The notes beneath the pieces were generated by a model. The model made no database searches and was not told the origin of the DNA. It saw nothing but the letters and a program-made list of their open reading frames with translations. A stretch of DNA of 64,000 nt from CAYQQJ01 sp964419935 (GTDB taxonomy: Bacteria; Pseudomonadota; Gammaproteobacteria; Pseudomonadales; Cellvibrionaceae), in NCBI GenBank assembly GCA_964419935.1, contig CAYQQJ010000001.1:124001-188000 (forward strand). The letters run 5' to 3'. The position numbers and the translations under genes are program-made. This document shows positions 48,444 through 56,502 of this stretch, piece by piece. Positions within the stretch are counted from its first letter, which is position 1. Every line of letters starts with the position of its first letter.

Positions 48444-48743
48444 TCACGTTTTACCGGACATTTTGCTGGAGGTGTAAATGGAATAGACTGCTGCGATCCC
48501 GACGAGGGTGTAGATGATTCGCGACAAGGCGCTCATTTCGCCAAAGATCGCGGCAACCAAGTCAAAGCTGAACAAGCCGATCAGCCCCCAGTTGATGCCG
48601 CCGACAATGAGTAGCGCCATCGCGGCCCAGTCCAGGGCAGACAGTTTACCTGCGGTGTTAGCGGTGCGTGCAGTGGTCGTTGAGTTAGAGCGCCGATCCA
48701 GAATATGCCTGCGTTCTGTAGGGTGTGTGTTTACAGTCGCCAT
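48444..48743 (-). CDS. DUF378 small membrane protein
   Basis: Start at 48743 (MATVNTHPTERRHILDRRSN) with AAGGAGA upstream. A polar N-terminal part of about 35 residues is followed by two TM helices. The DUF378 signature lies across them: LDWAAMALLIVGGINWGLIG, then LFSFDLVAAIFG and SRIIYTLVGIAAVYSIY. Function is unknown. It is convergent with the radical SAM gene. Confidence 0.85.
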   Translation of the reverse strand: MATVNTHPTERRHILDRRSNSTTTARTANTAGKLSALDWAAMALLIVGGINWGLIGLFSFDLVAAIFGEMSALSRIIYTLVGIAAVYSIYTSSKMSGKT

Positions 48744-48916
48744 AAGTATCTCCTTCCAAAGGGTACTGAAGATGCCGGTGATTAACCTGCAGCTGTTTAC
48801 ACAGGTCACCCGACTCTACAGTAAAACGGTGCAACGCTTATGCCGAGATAGGAGATTTGGAGCGATCGAGAGTCGTTTGGATATGCCGCTTAATATGGCG
48901 TTGTAGCTTCGATCCG

Positions 48917-49022
48917 TTTGTCATCAGGGATAGTCCTTTTGAAAACGCATAAACACGTCCATGTGGCTCCCCCGCGGCATCCCTGCCGCGAGGGTTTCAA
49001 AAGGACTATCCCTGATGCCAAA
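48917..49022. repeat. Long hairpin repeat, copy 2
   Basis: The arm 48917-48943 (TTTGTCATCAGGGATAGTCC...) pairs with 48995-49022 except one or two positions. The core reads ACGCATAAACACGTCC, ATGTGGCTCC, then a CCGCGGC-ATCCCT-GCCGCG stem. The leading GATCCGT is shared with copies 1 and 3. It lies in the 461-bp gap between DUF378 and rnfE. Confidence 0.85.
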
Positions 49023-49146
49023 CTCTTTTCGCGTAATCGATCAGGGTAATGTCTTCGACAAGAACACTACGCATAGACAGAAGTTTGCTGTGCAAGACTT
49101 AGCTACAGCCAGCGTCCACCCCTTATACTATGGGTGCCATAATTTC

Positions 49147-49174
49147 TTTTCCCTTTTCCCTTTTCCCTTTTCCT
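49147..49174 (-). repeat. Heptamer array after rnfE
   Basis: Three exact CCCTTTT units (49151-49171) with partial units on both sides. In the sense of rnfE it reads AAAAGGG, about 30 bp past the stop codon. Confidence 0.85.
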
Positions 49175-49204
49175 TATGTTTCGCTTGCCGCTTATACACA
49201 ACCC

Positions 49205-49921
49205 TCAAGCCACACTTCCCGTTGTGCGAACCCGTTTGGTGCCTGTTACCGTCTTTTCCTTTTGACGGGCGGCCTGCTTGCGAGCCCTGTCATCGATCAC
49301 GTTTTTCAGGGCGATCAGACATCCGGCAACAAGGAAAGCGCCTGGTGGTAGTATTGCAATCAAGAAGCCGCGGTATTCACTGCCAAAAATATTGATTCGC
49401 CAATCCCGGGCCACGTCACCCAGCAGCAGGTCCATGTTGGCGAAGAGGGTGCCGCTGCCGATGATTTCACGAATAGCGCCGAGGGTGATCAGCATCAGCA
49501 AAAAGCCGAGGCCCATCATGAAGCCGTCTATTGCTGAGGGCAAAACTTTGTTCTTGCTGGCGAATGCATCGGCACGGCCGAGGATGACGCAGTTGGTGAC
49601 AATAAGTGGGATAAAAATGCCCAGAATTTGGTATAGCTCGAAGGTGAATGCCTTCATCAAGAGCTCGGTGCAGGTCGTCAGGGAGGCGATGATCATAACA
49701 AACGCCGGCAGACGCACTGCATCACTGACGGCATTGCGTATCAGCGACACTGAAATGTTCGAGCCAGTCAACACAAGCATAGTGGCCAGCCCCAATCCCA
49801 ACGCGTTCACCACTGAACCCGTTACCGCGAGAAGAGGACACAGGCCCAGCAGCTGAACCAGCGCAGGGTTGTTGTTCCACAGGCCGTTGGCGGTAATTTC
49901 TGAGTAATTGACACTGCTCAT
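49205..49921 (-). CDS. rnfE: Electron transport complex subunit E
   Basis: RnfE/RsxE is an integral membrane subunit of the Rnf complex, which couples electron flow between ferredoxin and NAD to ion movement. The 238-residue protein shows NNNPALVQLLGLCPLLAVTG, VRLPAFVMIIASLTTCTELL and LGIFIPLIVTNCVILGRADA, with the paired Cys region that binds an intramembrane iron-sulfur site. A basic C-terminal tail (KQAARQKEKTVTGTKRVRTT) is longer than usual. It overlaps rnfG by ATGA and is the last gene of the operon. Confidence 0.95.
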   Translation of the reverse strand: MSSVNYSEITANGLWNNNPALVQLLGLCPLLAVTGSVVNALGLGLATMLVLTGSNISVSLIRNAVSDAVRLPAFVMIIASLTTCTELLMKAFTFELYQILGIFIPLIVTNCVILGRADAFASKNKVLPSAIDGFMMGLGFLLMLITLGAIREIIGSGTLFANMDLLLGDVARDWRINIFGSEYRGFLIAILPPGAFLVAGCLIALKNVIDDRARKQAARQKEKTVTGTKRVRTTGSVA

Positions 49922-50658
49922 TGGTAATCGCCTTCAGTGTTGTCGTCGGTATTGTGTTTAGTGCTGGGAACCTTCTGTAAGCCCTCACTCGGCTGTTGGC
50001 CAGCGCCTGTTTCCGCGTTGGCTGGTTCACTGTTATTCATGCCTAACAGGGCTCCGCGATTTTCGGTGAACACAATCAGGGCTTTTTTAACTTGTTGTAC
50101 TACCGCTCTAGGGGTGATGGTCGCACCGGTGAACTGGTCGAAGTCTCCGCCGTCTTTTTTAACCTGCCATCTATCCAGCTCCGGATTATCCAAGGACTTG
50201 CCATTGAAGTTCAGTATCCAGGAGCTCTTCGCCAGCTCGAGTCGATCGCCAAGACCAGGGGTTTCAGAATGACTGAGTACGCGCACGCCGGAGACGGAGC
50301 CATCGAGATTGATGCCAATAATCATCTTGATGTCACCGCTGTAACCGTCCGGGGCCACCGCGGGAAGAATCACCGCTTGGGCGACGCCATCCTGCTGCGC
50401 AATGTACAGCTCGCTGTCAGAGTCCAGGCCGAGCTCATCCCAAAACTCGGACGGAATGGGGCGGGTGGAGTTGAGCAAATCATTGTTGTGGCGATCCTCC
50501 GGTACGACTTCGAACAGGGCTTTCTGAGCGGCAGCTCTTTCCGCTTCCGCAATTTGCTGCTTGGTGCCCTGGTGAGTCATCGACAATACGCTGGCAGTGA
50601 CCAGAGCGAAGCCGCCCAGAATCAGACTGTTTTTACTGATGGATTTACCCAGCATCAT
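49918..50658 (-). CDS. rnfG: Electron transport complex subunit G
   Basis: RnfG is a membrane-anchored, periplasm-facing flavoprotein with covalently bound FMN. The 246-residue product has one N-terminal TM helix (LILGGFALVTASVLSMTHQG) and the FMN-attachment motif in DQFTGATITPRAVV, where the second Thr of TGAT is the phosphoester site. HSETPGLGDRLELAKSSWI is also typical. A disordered tail (SEPANAETGAGQQPSEGLQK) extends it. Translationally coupled to rnfE. Confidence 0.95.
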   Translation of the reverse strand: MMLGKSISKNSLILGGFALVTASVLSMTHQGTKQQIAEAERAAAQKALFEVVPEDRHNNDLLNSTRPIPSEFWDELGLDSDSELYIAQQDGVAQAVILPAVAPDGYSGDIKMIIGINLDGSVSGVRVLSHSETPGLGDRLELAKSSWILNFNGKSLDNPELDRWQVKKDGGDFDQFTGATITPRAVVQQVKKALIVFTENRGALLGMNNSEPANAETGAGQQPSEGLQKVPSTKHNTDDNTEGDYQ

Positions 50659-50721
50659 GTGTCTCGTCAGTCTTATGGAAAAAAATGTCGTGTAGAAACG
50701 TAGCCCGTAAAAAGACAGCCG

Positions 50722-51774
50722 TCATTGTGGCTCCTTTGCCGTCGCGCGGTTGGACTTTTTGTGACCATAGGTGCGCGGCAGGGTGTAGAAATCAATAAAA
50801 GGCGCGGCGAAATTCATCAGCAGAATGGCGAACGCGATACCGTCGGGATAGTTGCCCCAAACGCGAATAACGAAAATCAACAGCCCCGCGCCGGCACCAA
50901 AGATCAAGCGGCCTTTTTTGCTTACCGCAGAGGTAACCGGATCCGTCAGGATGAAAAATGCCCCGAGCATGGTGCCACCGGATAACCATTGGAACAGTGG
51001 TGAACCGGCACTGGCGGAACTGCCACCGTCATAAAAAATGGCCGACAACACGCCGAGAACCACCAGCATGGCCACCGGTGCCTGCCAGCTGAACACGCGT
51101 TTGTACAGCAGGTAAGTCCCACCCAGCGCAAAGGCGACGTTTACCCACTCCCACCCAGCGCCAGCCCAGCGACCCGCCGCGAATACGGCTTGCTGTTGGT
51201 ACAGGGAATCCAGCAAGAGCCCGGAATTCTGCTTGAGCACATCGAGGGGTGTGGCACCGGTATAGGCATCCAGGCTGGCGCCCGAGAGTTTGATTTGCAA
51301 CACGGATAACAATCCGGGCATATCATCGGTCGCGGTACTCGGCATTGCCCACTGACTCATTTCCAGAGGGAACGAAATCAGCAGAACCACATAGCCGACC
51401 ATGGCCGGGTTGAATGGGTTGTATCCCATGCCGCCGTACAGCTGCTTGGCGACGATGATCGCGAAGAAGATGCCTACAACCACCAGCCACCACGGGCAGT
51501 AGGGCGGCAGAGCGAGGCCGAGTAGTACGGCAGTGACTAAAGCCGTACAGTCCTTTAGGAAGAAGCCAACCGGACGTTTGCGCAACCTCAATGCCAAGGC
51601 TTCGAAGCCAAGAGCCGCAACGCAAGCGAGAACCACATTGAACAAGGTGCCCGGGCCGAAAAATACCGTGAGCGCCAGCAGGCCCGGCAAGGTTGCCAGC
51701 AGAACACTCTGCATAACGCCAGCCGTACTGGTGGCACCATGGGTGTGGGGCGAAGTTATTTTGATGAAAGGCAT
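50722..51774 (-). CDS. rnfD: Electron transport complex subunit D
   Basis: RnfD is a membrane subunit with covalent FMN, part of the ion-translocating module. The 350-residue protein has about nine TM helices, starts FIKITSPHTHGATSTAGVMQ, and carries the flavin site LDAYTGATPLDVLK. YGGMGYNPFNPAMVGYVVLL and FFILTDPVTSAVSKKGRLIF are diagnostic. The gene is separated from rnfC by an mscS gene, which is unusual; the gap of 178 bp before its start contains heptamer arrays in both orientations. Confidence 0.95.
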   Translation of the reverse strand: MPFIKITSPHTHGATSTAGVMQSVLLATLPGLLALTVFFGPGTLFNVVLACVAALGFEALALRLRKRPVGFFLKDCTALVTAVLLGLALPPYCPWWLVVVGIFFAIIVAKQLYGGMGYNPFNPAMVGYVVLLISFPLEMSQWAMPSTATDDMPGLLSVLQIKLSGASLDAYTGATPLDVLKQNSGLLLDSLYQQQAVFAAGRWAGAGWEWVNVAFALGGTYLLYKRVFSWQAPVAMLVVLGVLSAIFYDGGSSASAGSPLFQWLSGGTMLGAFFILTDPVTSAVSKKGRLIFGAGAGLLIFVIRVWGNYPDGIAFAILLMNFAAPFIDFYTLPRTYGHKKSNRATAKEPQ

Positions 51775-51825
51775 GGGGTTTGTATCGGCCTGTGGTTTTT
51801 GATGATTAGAGAATACAAAAACATA

Positions 51826-51956
51826 GGGAAAAGGGAAAAGTAAAATCGTACACCGCGGGCCAATATAAGCAATCGCCAGTCTGGGTGTTTGTTTTACTCA
51901 TTTGTCTGGTCTACATTCTTTTCCCTTTTCCCTTTTCCCTTTTCCCTTTTCCCTAT
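51826..51956. repeat. Opposed heptamer arrays between mscS and rnfD
   Basis: On the plus strand GGGAAAA units at 51826-51840 face four CCCTTTT units at 51923-51950 plus CCCTA. The second array overlaps the mscS stop codon (51953-51955) and reads AAAAGGG in the sense of mscS. The two arrays are complementary and could pair across about 80 bp. Confidence 0.85.
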
Positions 51957-52789
51957 TTTTCGATTTTCTTTTCTTTTACATGAACATCCCTCTGTGGGAA
52001 GGGGATCGAAATACCGTTTTCATCGAAGCTGCGTTTGATGTTTTCTATCAGGTGCCAACGCAGAGGCCAATAGTCATCGGTGGCACACCAGGGGCGCACG
52101 ATGAAGTTGACGCTGGACTCTGCGAGTTCATTAACGGCAATGGTGGGAGCCGGGTCTTGAAGTACTCGTTCATCGGCGTCGAGGACCTGTTGAATCAGAT
52201 CGCGAGTCTTGCGCATATCATCGTCATAACTGATACCGAAAACCAGGTCGAGACGGCGGGTTGGGCGTGCAGAATAATTGGTAATGGAATCGCTATACAT
52301 CTGGGAATTGGGCACCGTGATGACGCGGTTATCCGGGGAACGCAGAATGGTGTTGAAGATGGTGACTTTTTCCACGGTACCTGCGGTGCCGCCTGCTTCA
52401 ATATAGTGACCAACGGTGAAGGGCTTGAACGTTATCAACATGACACCGGCGGCAAAGTTGGAGAGCGAATCTTTCAGAGCCAAGGCAACTGCCAGACCGG
52501 CTGCACCCAACAGGGCTAGTAGCGACGTGGTATTGAGGCCAAGCTGCTCGGCGGCAATCAATATGACGACGATGGTGAAGACAACCGACAGTACCGCACT
52601 CAGGAAGCCGCGCAAAGCCGCATCGAAACCGCGCAGGTTCATCACCTTGTCAATAAATGTTACCAGCCGCCTCGCGATCCAGGTGCCGACGAGATAAATG
52701 AGTAACGCGACCACAAGGTTTTGCAGCAGGGGTAATAGGACCTCCACCCAAGTGCCGTCGTCGATATATTGTCTTATGGTATCAATCAT
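51953..52789 (-). CDS. mscS: Small-conductance mechanosensitive channel (MscS family)
   Basis: The 278-residue inner-membrane channel releases solutes on hypo-osmotic shock. It has three TM helices, the pore helix TM3 with its Ala/Gly pattern (LLALLGAAGLAVALALKDSL, SNFAAGVMLI), the beta domain (GTVEKVTIFNTILRSPDNRV, ITVPNSQMYSDSITNYSARP) and the C-terminal alpha/beta vestibule ending FPQRDVHVKEKK. Length and motifs match Escherichia coli MscS. What is odd is the place: it lies 10 bp after rnfC and before rnfD inside the rnf operon, on the same strand. Confidence 0.94.
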   Translation of the reverse strand: MIDTIRQYIDDGTWVEVLLPLLQNLVVALLIYLVGTWIARRLVTFIDKVMNLRGFDAALRGFLSAVLSVVFTIVVILIAAEQLGLNTTSLLALLGAAGLAVALALKDSLSNFAAGVMLITFKPFTVGHYIEAGGTAGTVEKVTIFNTILRSPDNRVITVPNSQMYSDSITNYSARPTRRLDLVFGISYDDDMRKTRDLIQQVLDADERVLQDPAPTIAVNELAESSVNFIVRPWCATDDYWPLRWHLIENIKRSFDENGISIPFPQRDVHVKEKKIEK

Positions 52790-52799
52790 CAGTTTCTCC

Positions 52800-55043
52800 T
52801 CAGTTCGCCACGGTTTCCAGTTCGCTCAATTTTCCTTCCAGTTTCTCGACGCTGGTGCGAAAGGCGTCAATGTTTTCGTCATTTTCCTGTTCGGCTTTGG
52901 CAAGTCGTTGCCGTGCCTTGTCCAGGCGTTTCTGCAACGCCTCAATCTGAGCTTGCGCTTTCTGCTCGGCAGTCATCTCGGCCTGGGCGACTGCCTTGGC
53001 TTGAGCTCTGGCAATCGCGGCTTCCGCGGCAGAAAGGCTCGCAGTATCCCCGGCAGCGGACGCGGGTTCTGGTTCGCTTCCGGCGTCTCGCAGTTTTTGG
53101 CGCAGCTTTTCCACGCCCTGGCGCAAAGCATCCACCGTGGCACTTTGCGCCTCTTCCGCTTCGCGAAGTTTCTGTTCCGCGACTGCCAACCGCTTGCGCA
53201 CGGTTTCCACAGACTTGGAGCGATTATCAGCCGGCGTGTTGGCCAATTTGCGTTTGGCGCTGTCCACGCCGATGTCCGGAGTGGGGGATGGGGCGCATTC
53301 TGCGAGTTTGGTTTGCGCTTCGTCCAGTTTCTGTTCCGCCTGCTTCAATCGGGCGGCGAGTGTTTCTCGGCGATTTGTGTCCTGGTGATCCGCATCGCCC
53401 TCGGCTATTTGTTGCCTGGCCCGCTCAACGCGACTTTGCGCGCTGGCCACTGCACGTTCCAGCTTGGCCCTTTGAGTGGCGGGGTCAACGGGCGCTGACT
53501 TGGCGCGGGCCATGGCCTGGGCCACCAGATCCTCGCCGGCTGGCGCTGCGGTGGGCGTGGTGCTGGTCCCACTGGCTTGGTCTGCAGCCAACTTTTTCTT
53601 GGCCTCTTCCGCGGCCTGCTTGCGTGCCAGGCGCTTGGCTTCTTTCTCCGCCTCGGCTTTGGCAATGCGTTCCTGGCGAAACTCGAATCGGCGCCGTGCC
53701 TTGTCCGCTTTTTCCTTCTCTGCCGCCTGATGTCGTATCTCGCCTTTGGATGCGCGGAAATACTGAACCAACGGAATACTGCTGGGACAGACATAAGAAC
53801 AGGCGCCGCATTCGATACAGTCGAACAGGTTGTGAGCATCCAGTTTGTCGTGATCTTCCGCTTTGGAGTACCAGAACAATTGTTGGGGCAATAGGCTGGC
53901 GGGGCAGGCTTCTGCACACAGGCCACAGCGAATGCAAGGTTGGGCCGGCGGTGGCTCGGGCATTTCTGCCTGGCTCGGCACCAGTATGCAGTTGGTGGTT
54001 TTGACTACGGGTACGGCGGTCTGCTCAATGGCGTACCCCATCATCGGGCCGCCAATGATCAAACGCGCGCTGCGCTTTGGCTGAAAACCGTGCAGCTGCA
54101 GAATATGATCCACCGGGGTGCCGATCAGCACCTCGATATTGCGCTGGTGTTCCAGGGATTCACCTACTACGGTGGTGACACGGCTGATAAGCGGTTCACC
54201 GTAACGAATAGCGCGATAAGCCGCGGCGGCGGTGCCCACATTCTGCACCAGCACACCGATTTGCGCCGGGATCTTGCCGCTGGGTACTTCTTTGCCGGTC
54301 AGTATTTGAATCAGTTGTTTTTCGCCGCCGGAGGGATACTTGGTGGGAAATACCACAATCTCCACCGGCGTACCCTGGGCTGCGGCCTGCATGGCGGCAA
54401 TTGCCTCAGGTTTATTGTCTTCAATGCCGACCAGAATTTCTTTCGGGTTACCGACGATTTTGGCCAAAAGTTGCGCGCCTGCGACGATATCCGCTGCGCG
54501 CTCGCGCATCAGCATGTCATCGGCAGTGATGTACGGCTCGCACTCGGTACCGTTAAGGATGAGAGTCTCGACGCGATCATTGGAGCGCGGATTCACTTTG
54601 ACTGCAGTCGGAAAACCGGCGCCGCCCAAACCGGCGATACCGGCGGCGCGTATCCGCTCTACCAACTCAAAATGTTCCAGCTCGGCAAAGTCTTGGCAAG
54701 GTTCGAGCGCTGCCCAGCGCTCCTCGCCATCGGGCGAAATGACGATACAGCGCGTGCTCAAGCCCGAGGGATGCGGAACCAGGCGATCCTCGATCGCGAC
54801 AACAGTGCCGGAAGTGGACGCGTGAACCCCCGCGCTGAAAATGCCCTGGGCCTTGGCTACCAGTTGGCCTTTTAATACCGACTGACCGACTTCAACAACG
54901 GGTTCGGATGGCGCGCCAATATGTTGGTTGAGCGGCAGGATGATTTCTTGCGGTAACGGAATACGTGCAATCGGGCTCTGTACTGATTGCAGCTTGTTTT
55001 CCGGTGGGTGAATACCACCGGGGATATCCCAGAGCTGCCTCAT
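52800..55043 (-). CDS. rnfC: Electron transport complex subunit C, with long coiled-coil tail
   Basis: RnfC is the peripheral NADH/FMN- and iron-sulfur-binding subunit. The 747-residue protein has the NuoF-like core (GLGGAGFPTAVKV, LILNGTECEPYITADDMLM, KYPSGGEKQLIQILTGKEVP) and two 4Fe-4S motifs at about 369 (CIRCGLCAEACP) and 407 (CIECGACSYVCP). The last 300 residues are Ala/Glu/Lys/Gln-rich with repeated units such as RLAVAEQKLREAEEAQ and RLDKARQRLAKAEQEND, a predicted coiled coil. Gammaproteobacterial RnfC often has such a tail. It overlaps rnfB by ATGA. Confidence 0.95.
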   Translation of the reverse strand: MRQLWDIPGGIHPPENKLQSVQSPIARIPLPQEIILPLNQHIGAPSEPVVEVGQSVLKGQLVAKAQGIFSAGVHASTSGTVVAIEDRLVPHPSGLSTRCIVISPDGEERWAALEPCQDFAELEHFELVERIRAAGIAGLGGAGFPTAVKVNPRSNDRVETLILNGTECEPYITADDMLMRERAADIVAGAQLLAKIVGNPKEILVGIEDNKPEAIAAMQAAAQGTPVEIVVFPTKYPSGGEKQLIQILTGKEVPSGKIPAQIGVLVQNVGTAAAAYRAIRYGEPLISRVTTVVGESLEHQRNIEVLIGTPVDHILQLHGFQPKRSARLIIGGPMMGYAIEQTAVPVVKTTNCILVPSQAEMPEPPPAQPCIRCGLCAEACPASLLPQQLFWYSKAEDHDKLDAHNLFDCIECGACSYVCPSSIPLVQYFRASKGEIRHQAAEKEKADKARRRFEFRQERIAKAEAEKEAKRLARKQAAEEAKKKLAADQASGTSTTPTAAPAGEDLVAQAMARAKSAPVDPATQRAKLERAVASAQSRVERARQQIAEGDADHQDTNRRETLAARLKQAEQKLDEAQTKLAECAPSPTPDIGVDSAKRKLANTPADNRSKSVETVRKRLAVAEQKLREAEEAQSATVDALRQGVEKLRQKLRDAGSEPEPASAAGDTASLSAAEAAIARAQAKAVAQAEMTAEQKAQAQIEALQKRLDKARQRLAKAEQENDENIDAFRTSVEKLEGKLSELETVAN

Positions 55044-55669
55044 GCGGCATCCCCCTCATCAATTCGGCGGCGGTCGCTGGCGATGATGTTGTCTTCTGGA
55101 GGCATGGGCACCGGGTTGGGCATATTCCACTTCCAGGTACTGAGGCCCTGTTCCACCGGCCGCATCTCAATGCAGTCGACCGGGCAGGGCTCGACGCACA
55201 AGTCACAGCCGGTACATTCGGAAACAATGACAGTGTGCATTTGTTTGGCTGCACCGAGAATGGCGTCTACCGGGCACGCCTGTATGCATTTGGTGCAACC
55301 GATGCACTCGTCTTCGCGGATGTAGGCGACTTTGCGAATATCGGATTCAACACCATGTTCCTCGTCCAGTGTGGGGGCGGGAACATCCAGCAGGTTGGCC
55401 AGATCGTTGATGGTGGTCTGTCCGCCGGGCGGACATTTGTTGATTTCTTCGCCGTTGGCGATCGCCTGGGCATAGGGACGGCAGCCGGGGTAGCCGCACT
55501 GGCCACACTGGGTTTGCGGTAGCAACTCATCAATGCGCTCAACCAGCGGGTCACCTTCAACCTTGAATTTTACGGCGGCAAACCCGAGCACCGCGCCAAA
55601 CAGCACCGCGAGACTGACCAATGCGACCAGTGCGCTGAGCCATGGGTTTTGTAGGATGAACTCGACCAT
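55040..55669 (-). CDS. rnfB: Electron transport complex subunit B (ferredoxin-like)
   Basis: RnfB carries electrons from ferredoxin into the complex. The 209-residue protein has an N-terminal TM helix (LSALVALVSLAVLFGAVLGF), a 4Fe-4S motif CGQCGYPGCRPYA and two more 4Fe-4S motifs, CIGCTKCIQACPVD and CTGCDLCVEPCPVDCIEM. This is the standard gammaproteobacterial form. Three bases separate its start from the rnfA stop; it overlaps rnfC by four. Confidence 0.96.
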   Translation of the reverse strand: MVEFILQNPWLSALVALVSLAVLFGAVLGFAAVKFKVEGDPLVERIDELLPQTQCGQCGYPGCRPYAQAIANGEEINKCPPGGQTTINDLANLLDVPAPTLDEEHGVESDIRKVAYIREDECIGCTKCIQACPVDAILGAAKQMHTVIVSECTGCDLCVEPCPVDCIEMRPVEQGLSTWKWNMPNPVPMPPEDNIIASDRRRIDEGDAA

Positions 55670-55672
55670 GTT

Positions 55673-56248
55673 TTATACTAAACCTGCGAAGCCCATGAAT
55701 GCCAGGGACATCAAGCCCGCCGTAATCATGCCGATCGCGGCGCCCTTGAATGGCACGGGCACATCGGCGACGGCCAAACGCTCGCGCATCGCTGAAAACA
55801 AAATAAGCACCAGAGAGAAACCGACGGCGGCACCGAAACCGTAGAGGGTGGACTGATAAAAGCTGTGAGCTTTGTTGGTGTTCTGCAATGCCACGCCCAG
55901 AACCGCGCAGTTGGTGGTAATCAGTGGCAGAAAGACCCCCAACACCCGGTACAACAGTGGGCTGGCCTTCTCGATGAACATTTTGGCGAACTGCACAACG
56001 GCGGCAATGACCAGAATGAACGAAATAGTGCGCAGATACTCCAGCCCCAGTGGCTCCAGGACCCAGGCATTCACCATGTAGCTGCAGATCGCCGCCAGAG
56101 TCAGTACAAATGTGGTGGCGGCGCCCATACCGATTGCGCTTTCGAGCTTGTTTGACACACCCATGAACGGGCACAGGCCCAGAAACTGGACCAGTACAAA
56201 GTTGTTCACCAACACGGCGCTTAACAGAATAACGGCAAAATCCGTCAC
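55673..56248 (-). CDS. rnfA: Electron transport complex subunit A
   Basis: RnfA is an integral membrane subunit homologous to RnfE. The 191-residue protein opens MTDFAVILLSAVLVNNFVLV and continues QFLGLCPFMGVSNKLESAIG, FILVIAAVVQFAKMFIEKAS and VFLPLITTNCAVLGVALQNT, with the Cys positions of the shared intramembrane cluster. It is the first gene of the operon rnfA-rnfB-rnfC-mscS-rnfD-rnfG-rnfE; the promoter should lie in the 254 bp between it and metG. In some bacteria the complex (Rsx) also reduces SoxR. Confidence 0.96.
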   Translation of the reverse strand: MTDFAVILLSAVLVNNFVLVQFLGLCPFMGVSNKLESAIGMGAATTFVLTLAAICSYMVNAWVLEPLGLEYLRTISFILVIAAVVQFAKMFIEKASPLLYRVLGVFLPLITTNCAVLGVALQNTNKAHSFYQSTLYGFGAAVGFSLVLILFSAMRERLAVADVPVPFKGAAIGMITAGLMSLAFMGFAGLV

Positions 56249-56400
56249 AGAGAGTAACCCACTAAATTATTTCATCCGAGATTTGGTTCATCAGAGTTTG
56301 GCAGGGAAGAACGCCTGGTATGCTCGCGGGCGCCCATTATCGATGCCGACTGGTTTTGGATCAATAACATTGTAAGAGCGATGTGGAATAAGGTTATGAG

Positions 56401-56502
56401 AGCCGCAAGCTACAAGCCACAAGCAAAAAGAAACAAAACCAATCACTCATCCCAAACTTCTCGCTTCTCGCCCCTTCTTGCAGCTTGAAGCTTGCAGCTC
56501 CA
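56401..56502 (-). repeat. Heptamer arrays between metG and rnfA
   Basis: In the sense of metG the stop codon is followed within ten bases by AGCTGCA, AGCTTCA, AGCTGCA, AGAAGGG, GCGAGAA, GCGAGAA in 7-bp register (56453-56502). At 56401-56425 an inverted counterpart (AGCCGCAAGCTACAAGCCAC) reads the same way on the other strand. Confidence 0.75.

Noticed and set aside
25546..49022. Hairpin repeats as integron attC sites
   Set aside because: They lack the GTTRRRY/RYYYAAC core sites and are not arranged as an array of cassettes in one direction; they are scattered singly between housekeeping genes.
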